Part shown: piece after piece, positions 19,795 through 28,327 of the stretch
Layout of the letters: each line of letters begins with the position of its first letter
Position numbering within the stretch: the stretch's first letter is position 1
DNA from: Gammaproteobacteria bacterium
GTDB lineage: Bacteria; Pseudomonadota; Gammaproteobacteria; Arenicellales; Poriferihabitantaceae
NCBI GenBank assembly: GCA_030432755.1
Contig: JAUILZ010000012.1
Location: 1-64,000, forward strand
DNA: 64,000 bases
Direction: 5' to 3'
Notes under the pieces: generated by a model
What the model was told of the DNA's origin: nothing
What the model saw: the letters and a program-made list of their open reading frames with translations, nothing else
Database searches by the model: none
Position numbers and translations under genes: made by a program

Positions 19795-20661
19795 ATGACG
19801 ATACTCACTACCGAACAGAAAAACTTTTTCCACAAGCAGGGTTACCTGTTGGTGCCCGATGCGGTGGATGTCTTGCTCCTCCGCCGTCTGAGGGAGGATT
19901 TCGCGGCCTGGGTAGAGGAGAGCCGCGGACACCTGGCACCCTGGGGCGAAACGCTGGACGGGAGACCCCGTTTTGACGTGGAACCGGGACACAGCGCCGA
20001 TCATCCCGGATTACGACGAATCAATGCGCCGATCGAGGTGTCAGACGCATACCTCGCCGCAAGTACGGATAGTGCCATGGTGGATTGCGTGGCTGATTTG
20101 ATCGGCCCCGACATCAAGCTGCATCACACCAAGATCAATTCCAAGCTTCCCCGGGGAAACACGGAAGTGAAATGGCACCAGGATTTTCCATTCACTCCGC
20201 ACACCAACGATGATCTTGTCACCGCGCTCCTGATGGTAGACGAGGTTACGGAGGAAAATGGCCCGTTGCAGGTGGTTCCGGGCTCGCATCTGGGGCCTGT
20301 GCACGGGCTCTGGCATGGCGGCGAATTCACCGGTGCCGTGGAAGAGGAAGTGGCTGAATTCTGCCGCACCGCCGCGGTAACCTGTACCGGTCCCGCAGGC
20401 GCTGTCTGCCTGATGCACACGCGGCTTCTCCATGGCTCCGCGCCCAATCAGTCAATGTACCCGAGGACGCTGCACATCTCGGTCTATAGTGCTGACGATG
20501 CAGTGCCCTGTTCTCCCAACCCGGTACCCTCCCGCTATGAGGGAAGCATCGTCCGCGGCAGACGCACAGGAAGAATGCGCGCTATCGATATTGCTATTCC
20601 CCTGCCTGAAATGCCGACTTCGGCCTCGTTTTTTGACCAGCAGGCGGGAGTGAACAGGTAG
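19795..20661 (+). CDS. Phytanoyl-CoA dioxygenase (PhyH) family protein
   Basis: A 288-residue non-heme Fe(II)/2-oxoglutarate oxygenase. The facial triad is visible: His128 and Asp130 in KWHQDF and His213 in LLHGSAPNQS. The N-terminal NFFHKQGYLLVPDAVD and the central ENGPLQVVPGSHLGPVHG are typical of the family, and an arginine in the C-terminal part should bind 2-oxoglutarate. It is followed after 143 bp by a flavin monooxygenase on the same strand and preceded by a divergent LysR, so the two oxygenases may form a small regulated pathway. The substrate cannot be told from sequence; members act on acyl-CoAs, betaines, ectoine and secondary metabolites. Confidence 0.9.
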   Translation: MTILTTEQKNFFHKQGYLLVPDAVDVLLLRRLREDFAAWVEESRGHLAPWGETLDGRPRFDVEPGHSADHPGLRRINAPIEVSDAYLAASTDSAMVDCVADLIGPDIKLHHTKINSKLPRGNTEVKWHQDFPFTPHTNDDLVTALLMVDEVTEENGPLQVVPGSHLGPVHGLWHGGEFTGAVEEEVAEFCRTAAVTCTGPAGAVCLMHTRLLHGSAPNQSMYPRTLHISVYSADDAVPCSPNPVPSRYEGSIVRGRRTGRMRAIDIAIPLPEMPTSASFFDQQAGVNR

Positions 20662-20804
20662 ACTACCGTTTCCGGCGTCCTGCAGGGTATCCATCGGACG
20701 CCATGCCGTGTCGTCACACCAGGCAATTCGACGACTGACCTGCAGGGGAGCGGAAACCCGGCTACGGGGCGGTTCATGATTGCAAATTGAACAGGTTCAA
20801 GTAA

Positions 20805-22064
20805 ATGTCGGTAGAGAAGACAGAAGTTCTGGTGGTCGGCGGCGGGCAGGCCGGCATCGCCATGAGCGAACATCTTGGCAATGCGGGGATAACCCATCTC
20901 GTTCTCGAGAAAAGTCGAATCGCCGAGCGCTGGCGCAGCGCGCGCTGGGACTCCCTGGTCGCCAACGGTCCGGCCTGGCACGACCGTTTTCCGGGTATGA
21001 CGTTCCGCGATTCCGATCCGGATGCCTTCCCCGGCAAGGAAAGCGTGGCCGACTACTTCGTCGATTACGCGCGGATGATCGATGCTCCCGTCCGCTGCGG
21101 GGTGGAAGTCACCCGGGTCCGGCCGATGGAGGGCAGACCGGGCTTTCATGCGCAAACCGCTGTTGGCGATATAGAGGCGGAATTCGTGGTCGCCGCTACC
21201 GGGCCATTCCAGGTTCCGGTGATCCCGCCCATCGTACCCGAAAGCGCCGGGATTCATCAGCTACATTCCCATGCCTACTACAACCCGGGCCAGCTGCCTG
21301 ACGGTGCGGTTCTGGTCGTGGGCGCGGGATCCTCGGGTGCCCAGATCGCGGAGGAACTGCTCGAATCCGGTCGCCGGGTTTACCTCTCCGTGGGACCCCA
21401 CGATCGTCCGCCGCGGCGCTATCGCGGGCGCGATTTCGTCTGGTGGCTGGGCGTGCTCGGCAAATGGGATGCCGCGGCGAGCGATCCAGGCACGGAGCAT
21501 GTCACCATCGCCGTCAGCGGCGCCCACGGCGGAAACACAGTGGATTTTCGCAAGCTGGCCGACAGGGGGATGATCCTCGTCGGCAGAACCGGGTCATTCG
21601 ATAACGGCACGCTGTATTTCGACCAGGACCTCGCCGTCAACATCGCCAACGGAGACGCCAACTACCTCTCGGTGCTGGACGAGGCGGATGCCTGGGTCCA
21701 ACGCAACGGGCTCGACCTTCCGGAGGAACCGGAAGCCCGGAGCATCGGGCCGGATCCCGACTGCGTGACTGACCCGTTACTGTCGCTGGACCTTGCAGCC
21801 GCGGGCGTGAACACGATCCTGTGGGCCACCGGTTACTCCCAGGATTTCAATTGGCTCGAGGCGAATGCGTTTGACGAAACCGGAAAGCCCAGTCATCAAC
21901 GCGGCGTCTCCAGCGAACCAGGGATCTACTTCCTGGGTCTGCCCTGGCAATCGCGGAGGGGTTCATCGTTCATCTGGGGCGTCTGGCACGACGCGAAGTT
22001 CATTGCCGACCATATCTCAATGCAACGAGGCTACCTTGCGTACCGGACGCCCGGAGAGGGTTGA
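20805..22064 (+). CDS. Flavin-containing monooxygenase (FMO/YUCCA-like)
   Basis: A 419-residue NAD(P)H- and FAD-dependent oxidoreductase. The FAD dinucleotide motif VVGGGQAGIAMSEHL is near the N-terminus and the NADPH motif VVGAGSSGAQIAEELL near residues 171-186. ERWRSARWDSLVANGP and the C-terminal WATGYSQDFNWL are typical of single-component flavin monooxygenases. They hydroxylate or Baeyer-Villiger oxidise soft nucleophiles or ketones; the substrate here is unknown. Co-oriented with the PhyH gene; the downstream outer-membrane gene is convergent. Confidence 0.88.
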   Translation: MSVEKTEVLVVGGGQAGIAMSEHLGNAGITHLVLEKSRIAERWRSARWDSLVANGPAWHDRFPGMTFRDSDPDAFPGKESVADYFVDYARMIDAPVRCGVEVTRVRPMEGRPGFHAQTAVGDIEAEFVVAATGPFQVPVIPPIVPESAGIHQLHSHAYYNPGQLPDGAVLVVGAGSSGAQIAEELLESGRRVYLSVGPHDRPPRRYRGRDFVWWLGVLGKWDAAASDPGTEHVTIAVSGAHGGNTVDFRKLADRGMILVGRTGSFDNGTLYFDQDLAVNIANGDANYLSVLDEADAWVQRNGLDLPEEPEARSIGPDPDCVTDPLLSLDLAAAGVNTILWATGYSQDFNWLEANAFDETGKPSHQRGVSSEPGIYFLGLPWQSRRGSSFIWGVWHDAKFIADHISMQRGYLAYRTPGEG

Positions 22065-22131
22065 TAGGTTATCGCTGACTCACAGGCAAGCCCCGTTCTT
22101 CGGGCTCACTACCGGCGCAAGAACATCCGGA

Positions 22132-23460
22132 TTAGCGTGCAAAGGGCTGTGAGTACATCGCCCATACCGAGGCGCCTTCCTCGCCTATCGCAAAGTCGAG
22201 ACGTACCACCTGGCGGAACGCCATCAGGCGAACCCCCACCCCGGCATCGACCTTGAGATCATCCGTGAACATGTCGGTATCGTAGTGATCGGATACCCGG
22301 CCCGCTTCCACGAAACCGACGAACTGCATCCAGTCGATGTCGAAGTAGCGAATCAGCGGCAGGTCTCCCAGCGGGTTCCACGCGGGAATGGCGCGTATCT
22401 CCGCGCCGTAGTACACCGCGGCCTTGTCCGCGTAACGGCCACCGGGATAGGCGCGCATCCTGTCCCAGCCGCCCAGGGAGGCGCCAAGATAGGAGGGCGG
22501 CCGATTGCGGACGACCCCGGGATTGTCGGGGTCCGTGCGCCAGGTGGGGGAGTAGGCGGTCCAGAAGTTGAGCGCCAGGACGCGTTGCCGGGTGTGCCGG
22601 CCGGCGCCCAGGTCGAGATACTTCGTGGATTCTAAACGCAGGTTGGTCCAGGTGTTGGTGCTGTCCCCGAGGCCGAAGTCGCGCGCAACAGTGAGTGTCT
22701 GCCGGCTGCCGCGTGCCGGGTTTTTCGGGAAGTCGGTGTTGTTGTAGTCGAGTTTCAGCTGGAGGCCGTTGGTCCTGTAGAACAGCAACTCGTTGTCGGG
22801 ATCGTTGATATCATCGTCGATATCACGGTAGCGGTAAAACAGCATGGTGGACAACGTGGTGATCCCGCTTTGCAGAGGGTTCCACTGGTTTCCTCCAGTA
22901 GCGCCTGAGTCGAGGACGCCACGGTCCAGCATGTAGACCGGGACCGAAGACTCGCTCGCGCTGCCGAGTGGAAGCTGGTAGTCCAGGTTCAGTTCGAACT
23001 GGTAGTCATTGGTGATGCCGCTCAAAAAATCGTCTTCCAGTGAATCGTTGGATCCCGCGCGCGGCATATCGGGATCATGGTCAATGTCCGCGTAGACACG
23101 ATCGTCCGTGTAGTGCGCGCCCAGGAGGAAAGCATCAAGAAACAGCCGGTCGGATCCGGGAAGGCGGTAGTCGGAAAAAGCGCCGGAGGCGAGGAACGAG
23201 TCATTGGTCGTGCCGAATGCGGTGCCCAGCAGGGATGCCTGGCGCTGACTACCTGTCCCGCTGACACCGGCGCCAAATCCGAACGCGGTTTCCAGGGAGT
23301 CCGTGCTGAATACATAAGGCAACCATCCGCTGGATTTTTCGTCCGGGGACATGTCCTGATCCACCACGATGTCCTGCGCGGTAGCCGGCGCCCATGCGAT
23401 GCATAGCGCCAGCAGCCAGGGCCGGTGGACAAACCCTGGATATGGGTGGCGCGTTTTCAT
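22132..23460 (-). CDS. Omp85-type outer-membrane beta-barrel protein without POTRA domains
   Basis: A 442-residue protein with a signal peptide (hydrophobic LLALCIAWAPATAQ, cleavage likely after AQ at about residue 29) and alternating beta-strand pattern throughout. The C-terminal half has features of the BamA/TamA surface-antigen barrel, including YLGASLGGWDRMRAYPGGRY and the final strands ending VWAMYSQPFAR. There is no room for POTRA repeats before the barrel, so it resembles short barrel-only members of unknown function rather than BamA or TamA. Convergent with the FMO gene; no obvious operon partner. Confidence 0.75.
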   Translation of the reverse strand: MKTRHPYPGFVHRPWLLALCIAWAPATAQDIVVDQDMSPDEKSSGWLPYVFSTDSLETAFGFGAGVSGTGSQRQASLLGTAFGTTNDSFLASGAFSDYRLPGSDRLFLDAFLLGAHYTDDRVYADIDHDPDMPRAGSNDSLEDDFLSGITNDYQFELNLDYQLPLGSASESSVPVYMLDRGVLDSGATGGNQWNPLQSGITTLSTMLFYRYRDIDDDINDPDNELLFYRTNGLQLKLDYNNTDFPKNPARGSRQTLTVARDFGLGDSTNTWTNLRLESTKYLDLGAGRHTRQRVLALNFWTAYSPTWRTDPDNPGVVRNRPPSYLGASLGGWDRMRAYPGGRYADKAAVYYGAEIRAIPAWNPLGDLPLIRYFDIDWMQFVGFVEAGRVSDHYDTDMFTDDLKVDAGVGVRLMAFRQVVRLDFAIGEEGASVWAMYSQPFAR

Positions 23461-23639
23461 TTGGTATGTCCGTATACTGTGTTCTCGTGATCGGAAATCC
23501 GCCGGGAGGCCCGGACCAGTATCAAGCCGACCCAGCCGACAGCTGGCTGGTGTTGTTGGATCAACCCCGCGCTATCGGGAAAATTCTAGCATGCGCGCCC
23601 GGGAGAGCACGCCACCTCCAGGAGCAAATCTGTAAAGTC

Positions 23640-23927
23640 ATGATATTCCTTGAAGCCACCCATACCCACCTTTATCCGGGGCATCGGGGTGAAATACGCG
23701 ACCTGGACCGCATTGCAGGCCTGTCCCGGGAAATGGACTGCCTTGTAGAATTCAGCGATGGTCAGGTAACCGTCGCCCGGCTCTCCATTCAGAATGGCGA
23801 CTGGCAACTGGACGCGAATGCCTACAAAACGGCGGCAGGCACCGCCATTGCAGGAAAACGCTGGCGCATATCCATGGAGGAGAGTGATGGTCCCGTGAGA
23901 TTCCGGGTGCTGGAGCGAATATGTTGA
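23640..23927 (+). CDS. Small protein of unknown function (95 residues)
   Basis: An open frame from ATG 23640, MIFLEATHTHLYPGHRGEIR, to TGA. The protein is soluble, with alternating charged and hydrophobic residues and an ending (KRWRISMEESDGPVRFRVLER) that looks like beta-strands. No family is recognised. The frame extends upstream to 23394, but that part overlaps the divergent barrel gene and is unlikely. The ribosome site is weak. The amino-acid make-up looks protein-like, so it is retained with moderate confidence. The following 100 bp are AT-rich. Confidence 0.5.
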   Translation: MIFLEATHTHLYPGHRGEIRDLDRIAGLSREMDCLVEFSDGQVTVARLSIQNGDWQLDANAYKTAAGTAIAGKRWRISMEESDGPVRFRVLERIC

Positions 23928-24117
23928 TCCCCATGGCAAAAAACAGGTTATAAGCCATAAAATTCAAACTGAAGAACCAGATAATTTGAGAAGATAATCT
24001 CGAACTGTTTCAATATCACCATTCGCAAATTCTGGCGCCCGGGGCGTTTTGCATCGACCAGCCTGCCGGGCAATCGCTTTTTTCCTTCTCCAGCGAATTC
24101 AACGTATATGTAACCGT

Positions 24118-25152
24118 ATGGAGTTCAATTACTTTCTCACCAGTTACCTGCCCGACACCAGCGTCGGCGGCAAGGCGCATTTCAACCACATGCTGGAACT
24201 GGCGATGGCGGCCGATTGCCTGGGTTACAAGGCGGTGTCGTTACCCGAGCACCATCTCGTCAACTTGTTGCTGATGCCGTCGCCACTGCAAATGGCGGTC
24301 AGGATCGCGGCGGCGACCAGGCATGTCGAGCTGGTCACCGCGGTCGCGGTATTGCCGATTCGCGACATGCGTATCTTCGCCGGCGAGTTGACCCAGGCCG
24401 ATATCCTGTGTGATGGCCGCCTGATCCTGGGCATCGGGCGTGGGGCATTTGCCTACGAAATCGAGCGTCTCGGTGTGCCGATGGAGAGCACCCGGGAGCG
24501 GCTGGACGAATCGCTGGCCGTGTTGCAGGCGCTGTTGGCGAAGGAAGATGTTTCCTGGCAGGGCAAGTACTACCGGTTTGAACCATTGACCATCATGCCA
24601 CGCCCGATGCGCGACATCCCGATGATGATCGCGGTCATGGATGTCAACGGTATCCGTGAGTGTGCAAAGCGTGGCTTCAACGTGCAGACCACGGTCCTGT
24701 CGGCTACCCACGATGTGCTACTGGAGCGGGTCAACGCGTTCCGGCGGGGCAGGGAGGAAGCCGGTGAAGCTGGAGAGGGGCTGTCGCTGTCGATGCAACG
24801 CGTGACCTATTGCGCGCGCGACGAAAGGGACGCGCGTGAAAAGCTGGAAATGGCCTATGGATATTATTCCCGTTTCGATAACGTATTCACGGGACCGGGA
24901 ATCGTCACCAACGGTGCGGTTGAGCCCCTGCCGCGCCAGCAGACCATCGAGGAACTGGGCAGGAACCTGCTCATCTGTCCCGCCGCGGAAATGGTGGATC
25001 GTCTCGGCCTGTACGCCGACGCCGGTATCGACGAACTCATCATTAGCGCCGGTATCGGTGCATCTCCCGAGGACAACCTCGAGGAAATGGAACGTTTCGC
25101 CAGCGAGGTGATGCCGCATTTCAGCAAGATCGACCGCCAGTTGGTCGCCTGA
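24118..25152 (+). CDS. Luciferase-like (LLM) flavin-dependent monooxygenase
   Basis: A 344-residue TIM-barrel oxidoreductase of the bacterial luciferase superfamily that uses reduced flavin and oxygen. The characteristic blocks are MLELAMAADCLGYKAVSLPEHH, VAVLPIRDMRIFAGELTQAD, GRLILGIGRG and RERLDESLAVLQALL. The ATG at 24118 gives the standard N-terminus (MEFNYFLTSYLPD); upstream starts add unrelated residues. It heads a three-gene unit with a tautomerase (30 bp downstream) and an alpha/beta hydrolase, an arrangement that suggests oxygenation, then isomerisation, then hydrolysis of a ring or ester. A flavin reductase is not encoded nearby. Confidence 0.9.
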   Translation: MEFNYFLTSYLPDTSVGGKAHFNHMLELAMAADCLGYKAVSLPEHHLVNLLLMPSPLQMAVRIAAATRHVELVTAVAVLPIRDMRIFAGELTQADILCDGRLILGIGRGAFAYEIERLGVPMESTRERLDESLAVLQALLAKEDVSWQGKYYRFEPLTIMPRPMRDIPMMIAVMDVNGIRECAKRGFNVQTTVLSATHDVLLERVNAFRRGREEAGEAGEGLSLSMQRVTYCARDERDAREKLEMAYGYYSRFDNVFTGPGIVTNGAVEPLPRQQTIEELGRNLLICPAAEMVDRLGLYADAGIDELIISAGIGASPEDNLEEMERFASEVMPHFSKIDRQLVA

Positions 25153-25181
25153 TCCCTGACACCCTCAAGAGTAAACCAGCC

Positions 25182-25397
25182 ATGCCAATGATTCGTGTCG
25201 AAATGTTCGAAGGGCGCACGCGCGAGCAGAAGCGCGCCCTCGTCGAGGCCCTGACCAACGCCTTTATTGAGACCTGCGGTGGCAAGCCCGAGAGCGTCCA
25301 GGTCGTTATCCAGGACGTGAGTCCCTTCGATTGGGGCGGGGGAGGAGAATTATTTGGTGATCGCATGGCCGCGTCCAACAAGAACGATGGGGGATGA
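25182..25397 (+). CDS. 4-oxalocrotonate tautomerase-like protein
   Basis: A 71-residue protein beginning MPMIRVEMFEGRTREQKRAL. After removal of Met the catalytic proline would be N-terminal (Pro1), as in 4-oxalocrotonate tautomerases, which act as small oligomers and move double bonds in 2-hydroxymuconate-type products. The mid-region VQVVIQDVSPFDWG follows the family pattern. Its end overlaps the start of the hydrolase gene by four bases (ATGA), so the two are coupled. Confidence 0.9.
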   Translation: MPMIRVEMFEGRTREQKRALVEALTNAFIETCGGKPESVQVVIQDVSPFDWGGGGELFGDRMAASNKNDGG

Positions 25398-26191
25398 CCT
25401 TGGCAGCGATCGACTGCGTTGCAACGATACGCGGTAGTGGACCAGCTCTGTTTCTGGTTCACGGCATCGGCTCCCGCCGGCAGGCCTGGGACCAGGTGAT
25501 CGATGAGCTCGAGGACAGCTTTACCTGTATCAGCTACGATCTTCGCGGACACGGCGACTCACCGCTGCCAGAAGGTGAGTTCGGCCTCGACGAACTGGTC
25601 GAGGATCTCGAAGCGCTAAGGGCGCGGGAGGGAATCGCCAGGGCGCATATCGCCGGCCATTCCCTTGGCGGAATGATCGGTCCCGCCTACGCCCGCGCCT
25701 ACCCCGAGCGCGTCCTGTCGTTGGGACTGCTGAGCACGGCGGCATTCCGAACTCCCGACGACGCCGCCAAGGTGCGGGGCGTGGTGCGCGCGATGGAGGA
25801 GAACGGGATCGAAAACACGCTGAAGACACTCGTCGAGCGCTGGTTCACCGATGAATTCATCGCCGCGCATCCCGAAAAGATCGAAGCGCGTATCAGGCAG
25901 GTCGTGGAAACCGACCCGGGCGTCTTTATGAACGTCTTTCGTATCTATGCCGAAACCGAGATGGGACCCTGGCTGCACGAGATCAATCAGCCCTGTCTGG
26001 TGCTGACCGGGGAAAACGACGGCGGATGCAATCCTCGCCTGAATCGGGAGATACACGCCGCTTTGCCAAACTCGGAACTGGTAATACTCGATCGGTTGAA
26101 GCATTCGATCATGATCGAGGATTCGCCGCAGGTGGCGCATCAACTGAAAAATTTCTTGCTGGTAAATGGCGGATCCGTTCAATCCGGATAG
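25394..26191 (+). CDS. Alpha/beta hydrolase, enol-lactonase-like
   Basis: A 265-residue alpha/beta-fold hydrolase. The oxyanion region LFLVHGIGSRRQAW is at ~17-30, the YDLRGHGDS block at ~49-57, the nucleophile elbow GHSLGGM with Ser90, and a late histidine in LKHSIMIED. The overall layout resembles 3-oxoadipate enol-lactonases (PcaD type), in keeping with the tautomerase just upstream, but related esterases share this pattern. Last gene of the LLM-tautomerase-hydrolase unit; the next gene is convergent. Confidence 0.87.
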   Translation: MTLAAIDCVATIRGSGPALFLVHGIGSRRQAWDQVIDELEDSFTCISYDLRGHGDSPLPEGEFGLDELVEDLEALRAREGIARAHIAGHSLGGMIGPAYARAYPERVLSLGLLSTAAFRTPDDAAKVRGVVRAMEENGIENTLKTLVERWFTDEFIAAHPEKIEARIRQVVETDPGVFMNVFRIYAETEMGPWLHEINQPCLVLTGENDGGCNPRLNREIHAALPNSELVILDRLKHSIMIEDSPQVAHQLKNFLLVNGGSVQSG

Positions 26192-26284
26192 AGATTGTCA
26201 TCCCGGGGATCAGGTGGTGACACGGAGCAACAGCGATTGTTGCCAGCTGGAGGTCTGGGATCAGCTCCTCTGATACGGTGAATT

Positions 26285-28297
26285 TCATCCCGCTGTGGTA
26301 ACGGATATCTCAGTGCTGATCTGCCCGCCGAGCAAGCGCTGCAGGTGGAAACTCGCGAGCGGATCATTGTCATACTTGCCGACGTAGGCCGCGAACGCAC
26401 GAAGACAGCCAGGATCGCCAGCCTGCAGCAGGTCGAAGGCATCAAGGTATTGGGTCAGTCGTTCTTCTCCGCCCCGATCGGGATCGTAGGGTTCAAATGC
26501 GAATATCTCGTTTGCCTTACCCTGCAGGATGAGGCTACCGATGGGTCTGCCGACAAAGTGGGGAATGGATCCTACGGTATTCGCGCTGACACACATCCGG
26601 GTTCCCAGCTTTTTGTTGGCCGTTTCCAGGCGGGCCGCGGTGTTGACCGCGTCGCCGTGTGCGGTGTAATGGAAATAGTCCTTACCACCGAAATTGCCGA
26701 CGATGGCGGAGCCGGTATGTACGCCGATACGGGTAATCCCAACGGCGACACTTTCGGCAGCCTTGCTTCCTTCAAACCGCTGCGCGAACTTGTCGATTGC
26801 TAGCGCACAGGCGACGCCTCTGGCAGCATGGTCCGGCTGCTCCATGGGTGCGCCGAAGATGGCGTGTACTGCGTCACCCACGACGGTGTCAACCGTCCCA
26901 CCATGCTCGAATACGATGCCGGAAATCCCACCGATATATTCGTTCATCAACGCAACAACCACTGCAGGATCTAGTTGTTCAACCAAGGTCGTAAAACTTG
27001 CCAGGTCGGTAAAAAGAAACGTCATCTCGCGTCTTTCGCCTCCCAGTTCGAACGTCCGGGGATTTGTCGCGAGGTGTTCCGCAAGATTGGGCGAAAAGTA
27101 GCGTGACAGGTTGGCGCGGGCCCGCTCCGCTACTACGCGTTCCGTGGTTGCGACTCGAAATACTGTGAGTGCGTCAGCCATGCTCGCGATCTCATCGGCC
27201 CCTCCGGTCGGAATCGTCGCCTTCACGTCGCCCTTGGCAATGGCGAGCATGCTGCTGCTCAGGCTGGACAAGCGACGGATCAGATTGCGTTGAACATAGA
27301 GCCAGACGATCAGAACCGAACTCAGCAGGCTCAGTGAAACCGCGACTATCAACAGTACTGTACCTGTGCGGCGTTCCTTTCGGGCCGCAGAACCTGCGAG
27401 ATGGATCTCCTCGGTAGTTTCCGCGACCAGGCTCTCGATCGCCTCGGTGAGTTCTCGCGATGCCCTGGTGCTCTCACTGAGGAGTTGCCACGCATTTTTC
27501 CGTGCCTCGAGTTCGAGCAGGCGTACCCGCGCGATACTCCTGGAACCCTCGATATAGGTATAAAAGCGAGTTACGGACTCTGCTGTTTCTGACTGTATTC
27601 CGGCATCGAGATTCTGAATCAGAGATTTCATATTGCTTGCCGAATCCCGGAGCCGCCTTCGCATCGCCTGCAACCTGTCTCGATCATCTATCAACCCGAT
27701 GGATGACAAAAGGTCTACAAGTGAAGTGAGCTCGAATTTCACTTGCAGGATTCTCGGTACTGCTGGTTCCGGTGGTTGCAGTCTCTGAGCGGAATCTAGA
27801 GCTATGCGAATGGCTGATGATACTTCGAGCGCATCACGCGTCAGCGCCTTGCGTTGCTCAACGATAGCAATTGCATTGCCAATCGTGGTTTCCATGCTGA
27901 TCAGGTTCAGGGTCAGCCAATTGACTACTGCTGCAATCTGATCTATCAACACGGCATCGAAATGATATTGTCTAAGCTCATCGAGTACACCATTGAGATG
28001 CTGAATGTCGTCCCGGATCTTCGAAGCATTTTTTTGGTGCTCGTTCTGGCTGGTAGAAGTCAGCATCACCGGAGCGGCTGAGACAAGACGCTCGGCGTCA
28101 CGAGAAAGCTGGAGCGATATCAGAACGGACGGCACCGATTGCTCGGTGATGCGAACCAGCACGTTTTCGATATTCGACAAAGCATAGATTGCGACTGCGC
28201 CGCCGAGAACCGCAAATGAACTGACACCAATAAAGGCAAGGAGCAATCGCCAGCGGAAACTTGACCGCGGAGATGGTACGCGGGTTTCAACCGGCAT
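26285..28297 (-). CDS. Membrane class III adenylate/guanylate cyclase with HAMP domain
   Basis: A 670-residue transmembrane cyclase. Helix 1 is at ~16-38 (LLLAFIGVSSFAVLGGAVAI). A largely helical periplasmic region of about 270 residues follows, then helix 2 at ~312-334, a HAMP linker at ~335-388 and a class III catalytic domain at ~425-600. Metal-binding aspartates are Asp431 (FLFTDLASFT) and Asp475 (VVGDAVHAIFG); the transition-state pair is Asn552 and Arg556 (NTAARLE). The base-recognition positions are Thr471, where adenylate cyclases normally have Lys, and Thr545, so nucleotide specificity is uncertain. It starts 30 bp after the TAXI binding-protein gene on the same strand, which suggests one mRNA and a ligand-sensing role for the periplasmic part. 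GC is lower than in the core genes. Confidence 0.92.
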   Translation of the reverse strand: MPVETRVPSPRSSFRWRLLLAFIGVSSFAVLGGAVAIYALSNIENVLVRITEQSVPSVLISLQLSRDAERLVSAAPVMLTSTSQNEHQKNASKIRDDIQHLNGVLDELRQYHFDAVLIDQIAAVVNWLTLNLISMETTIGNAIAIVEQRKALTRDALEVSSAIRIALDSAQRLQPPEPAVPRILQVKFELTSLVDLLSSIGLIDDRDRLQAMRRRLRDSASNMKSLIQNLDAGIQSETAESVTRFYTYIEGSRSIARVRLLELEARKNAWQLLSESTRASRELTEAIESLVAETTEEIHLAGSAARKERRTGTVLLIVAVSLSLLSSVLIVWLYVQRNLIRRLSSLSSSMLAIAKGDVKATIPTGGADEIASMADALTVFRVATTERVVAERARANLSRYFSPNLAEHLATNPRTFELGGERREMTFLFTDLASFTTLVEQLDPAVVVALMNEYIGGISGIVFEHGGTVDTVVGDAVHAIFGAPMEQPDHAARGVACALAIDKFAQRFEGSKAAESVAVGITRIGVHTGSAIVGNFGGKDYFHYTAHGDAVNTAARLETANKKLGTRMCVSANTVGSIPHFVGRPIGSLILQGKANEIFAFEPYDPDRGGEERLTQYLDAFDLLQAGDPGCLRAFAAYVGKYDNDPLASFHLQRLLGGQISTEISVTTAG

Positions 28298-28327
28298 TCG
28301 GCAAACCGCGGGTCCCGCGTGCGGAGC

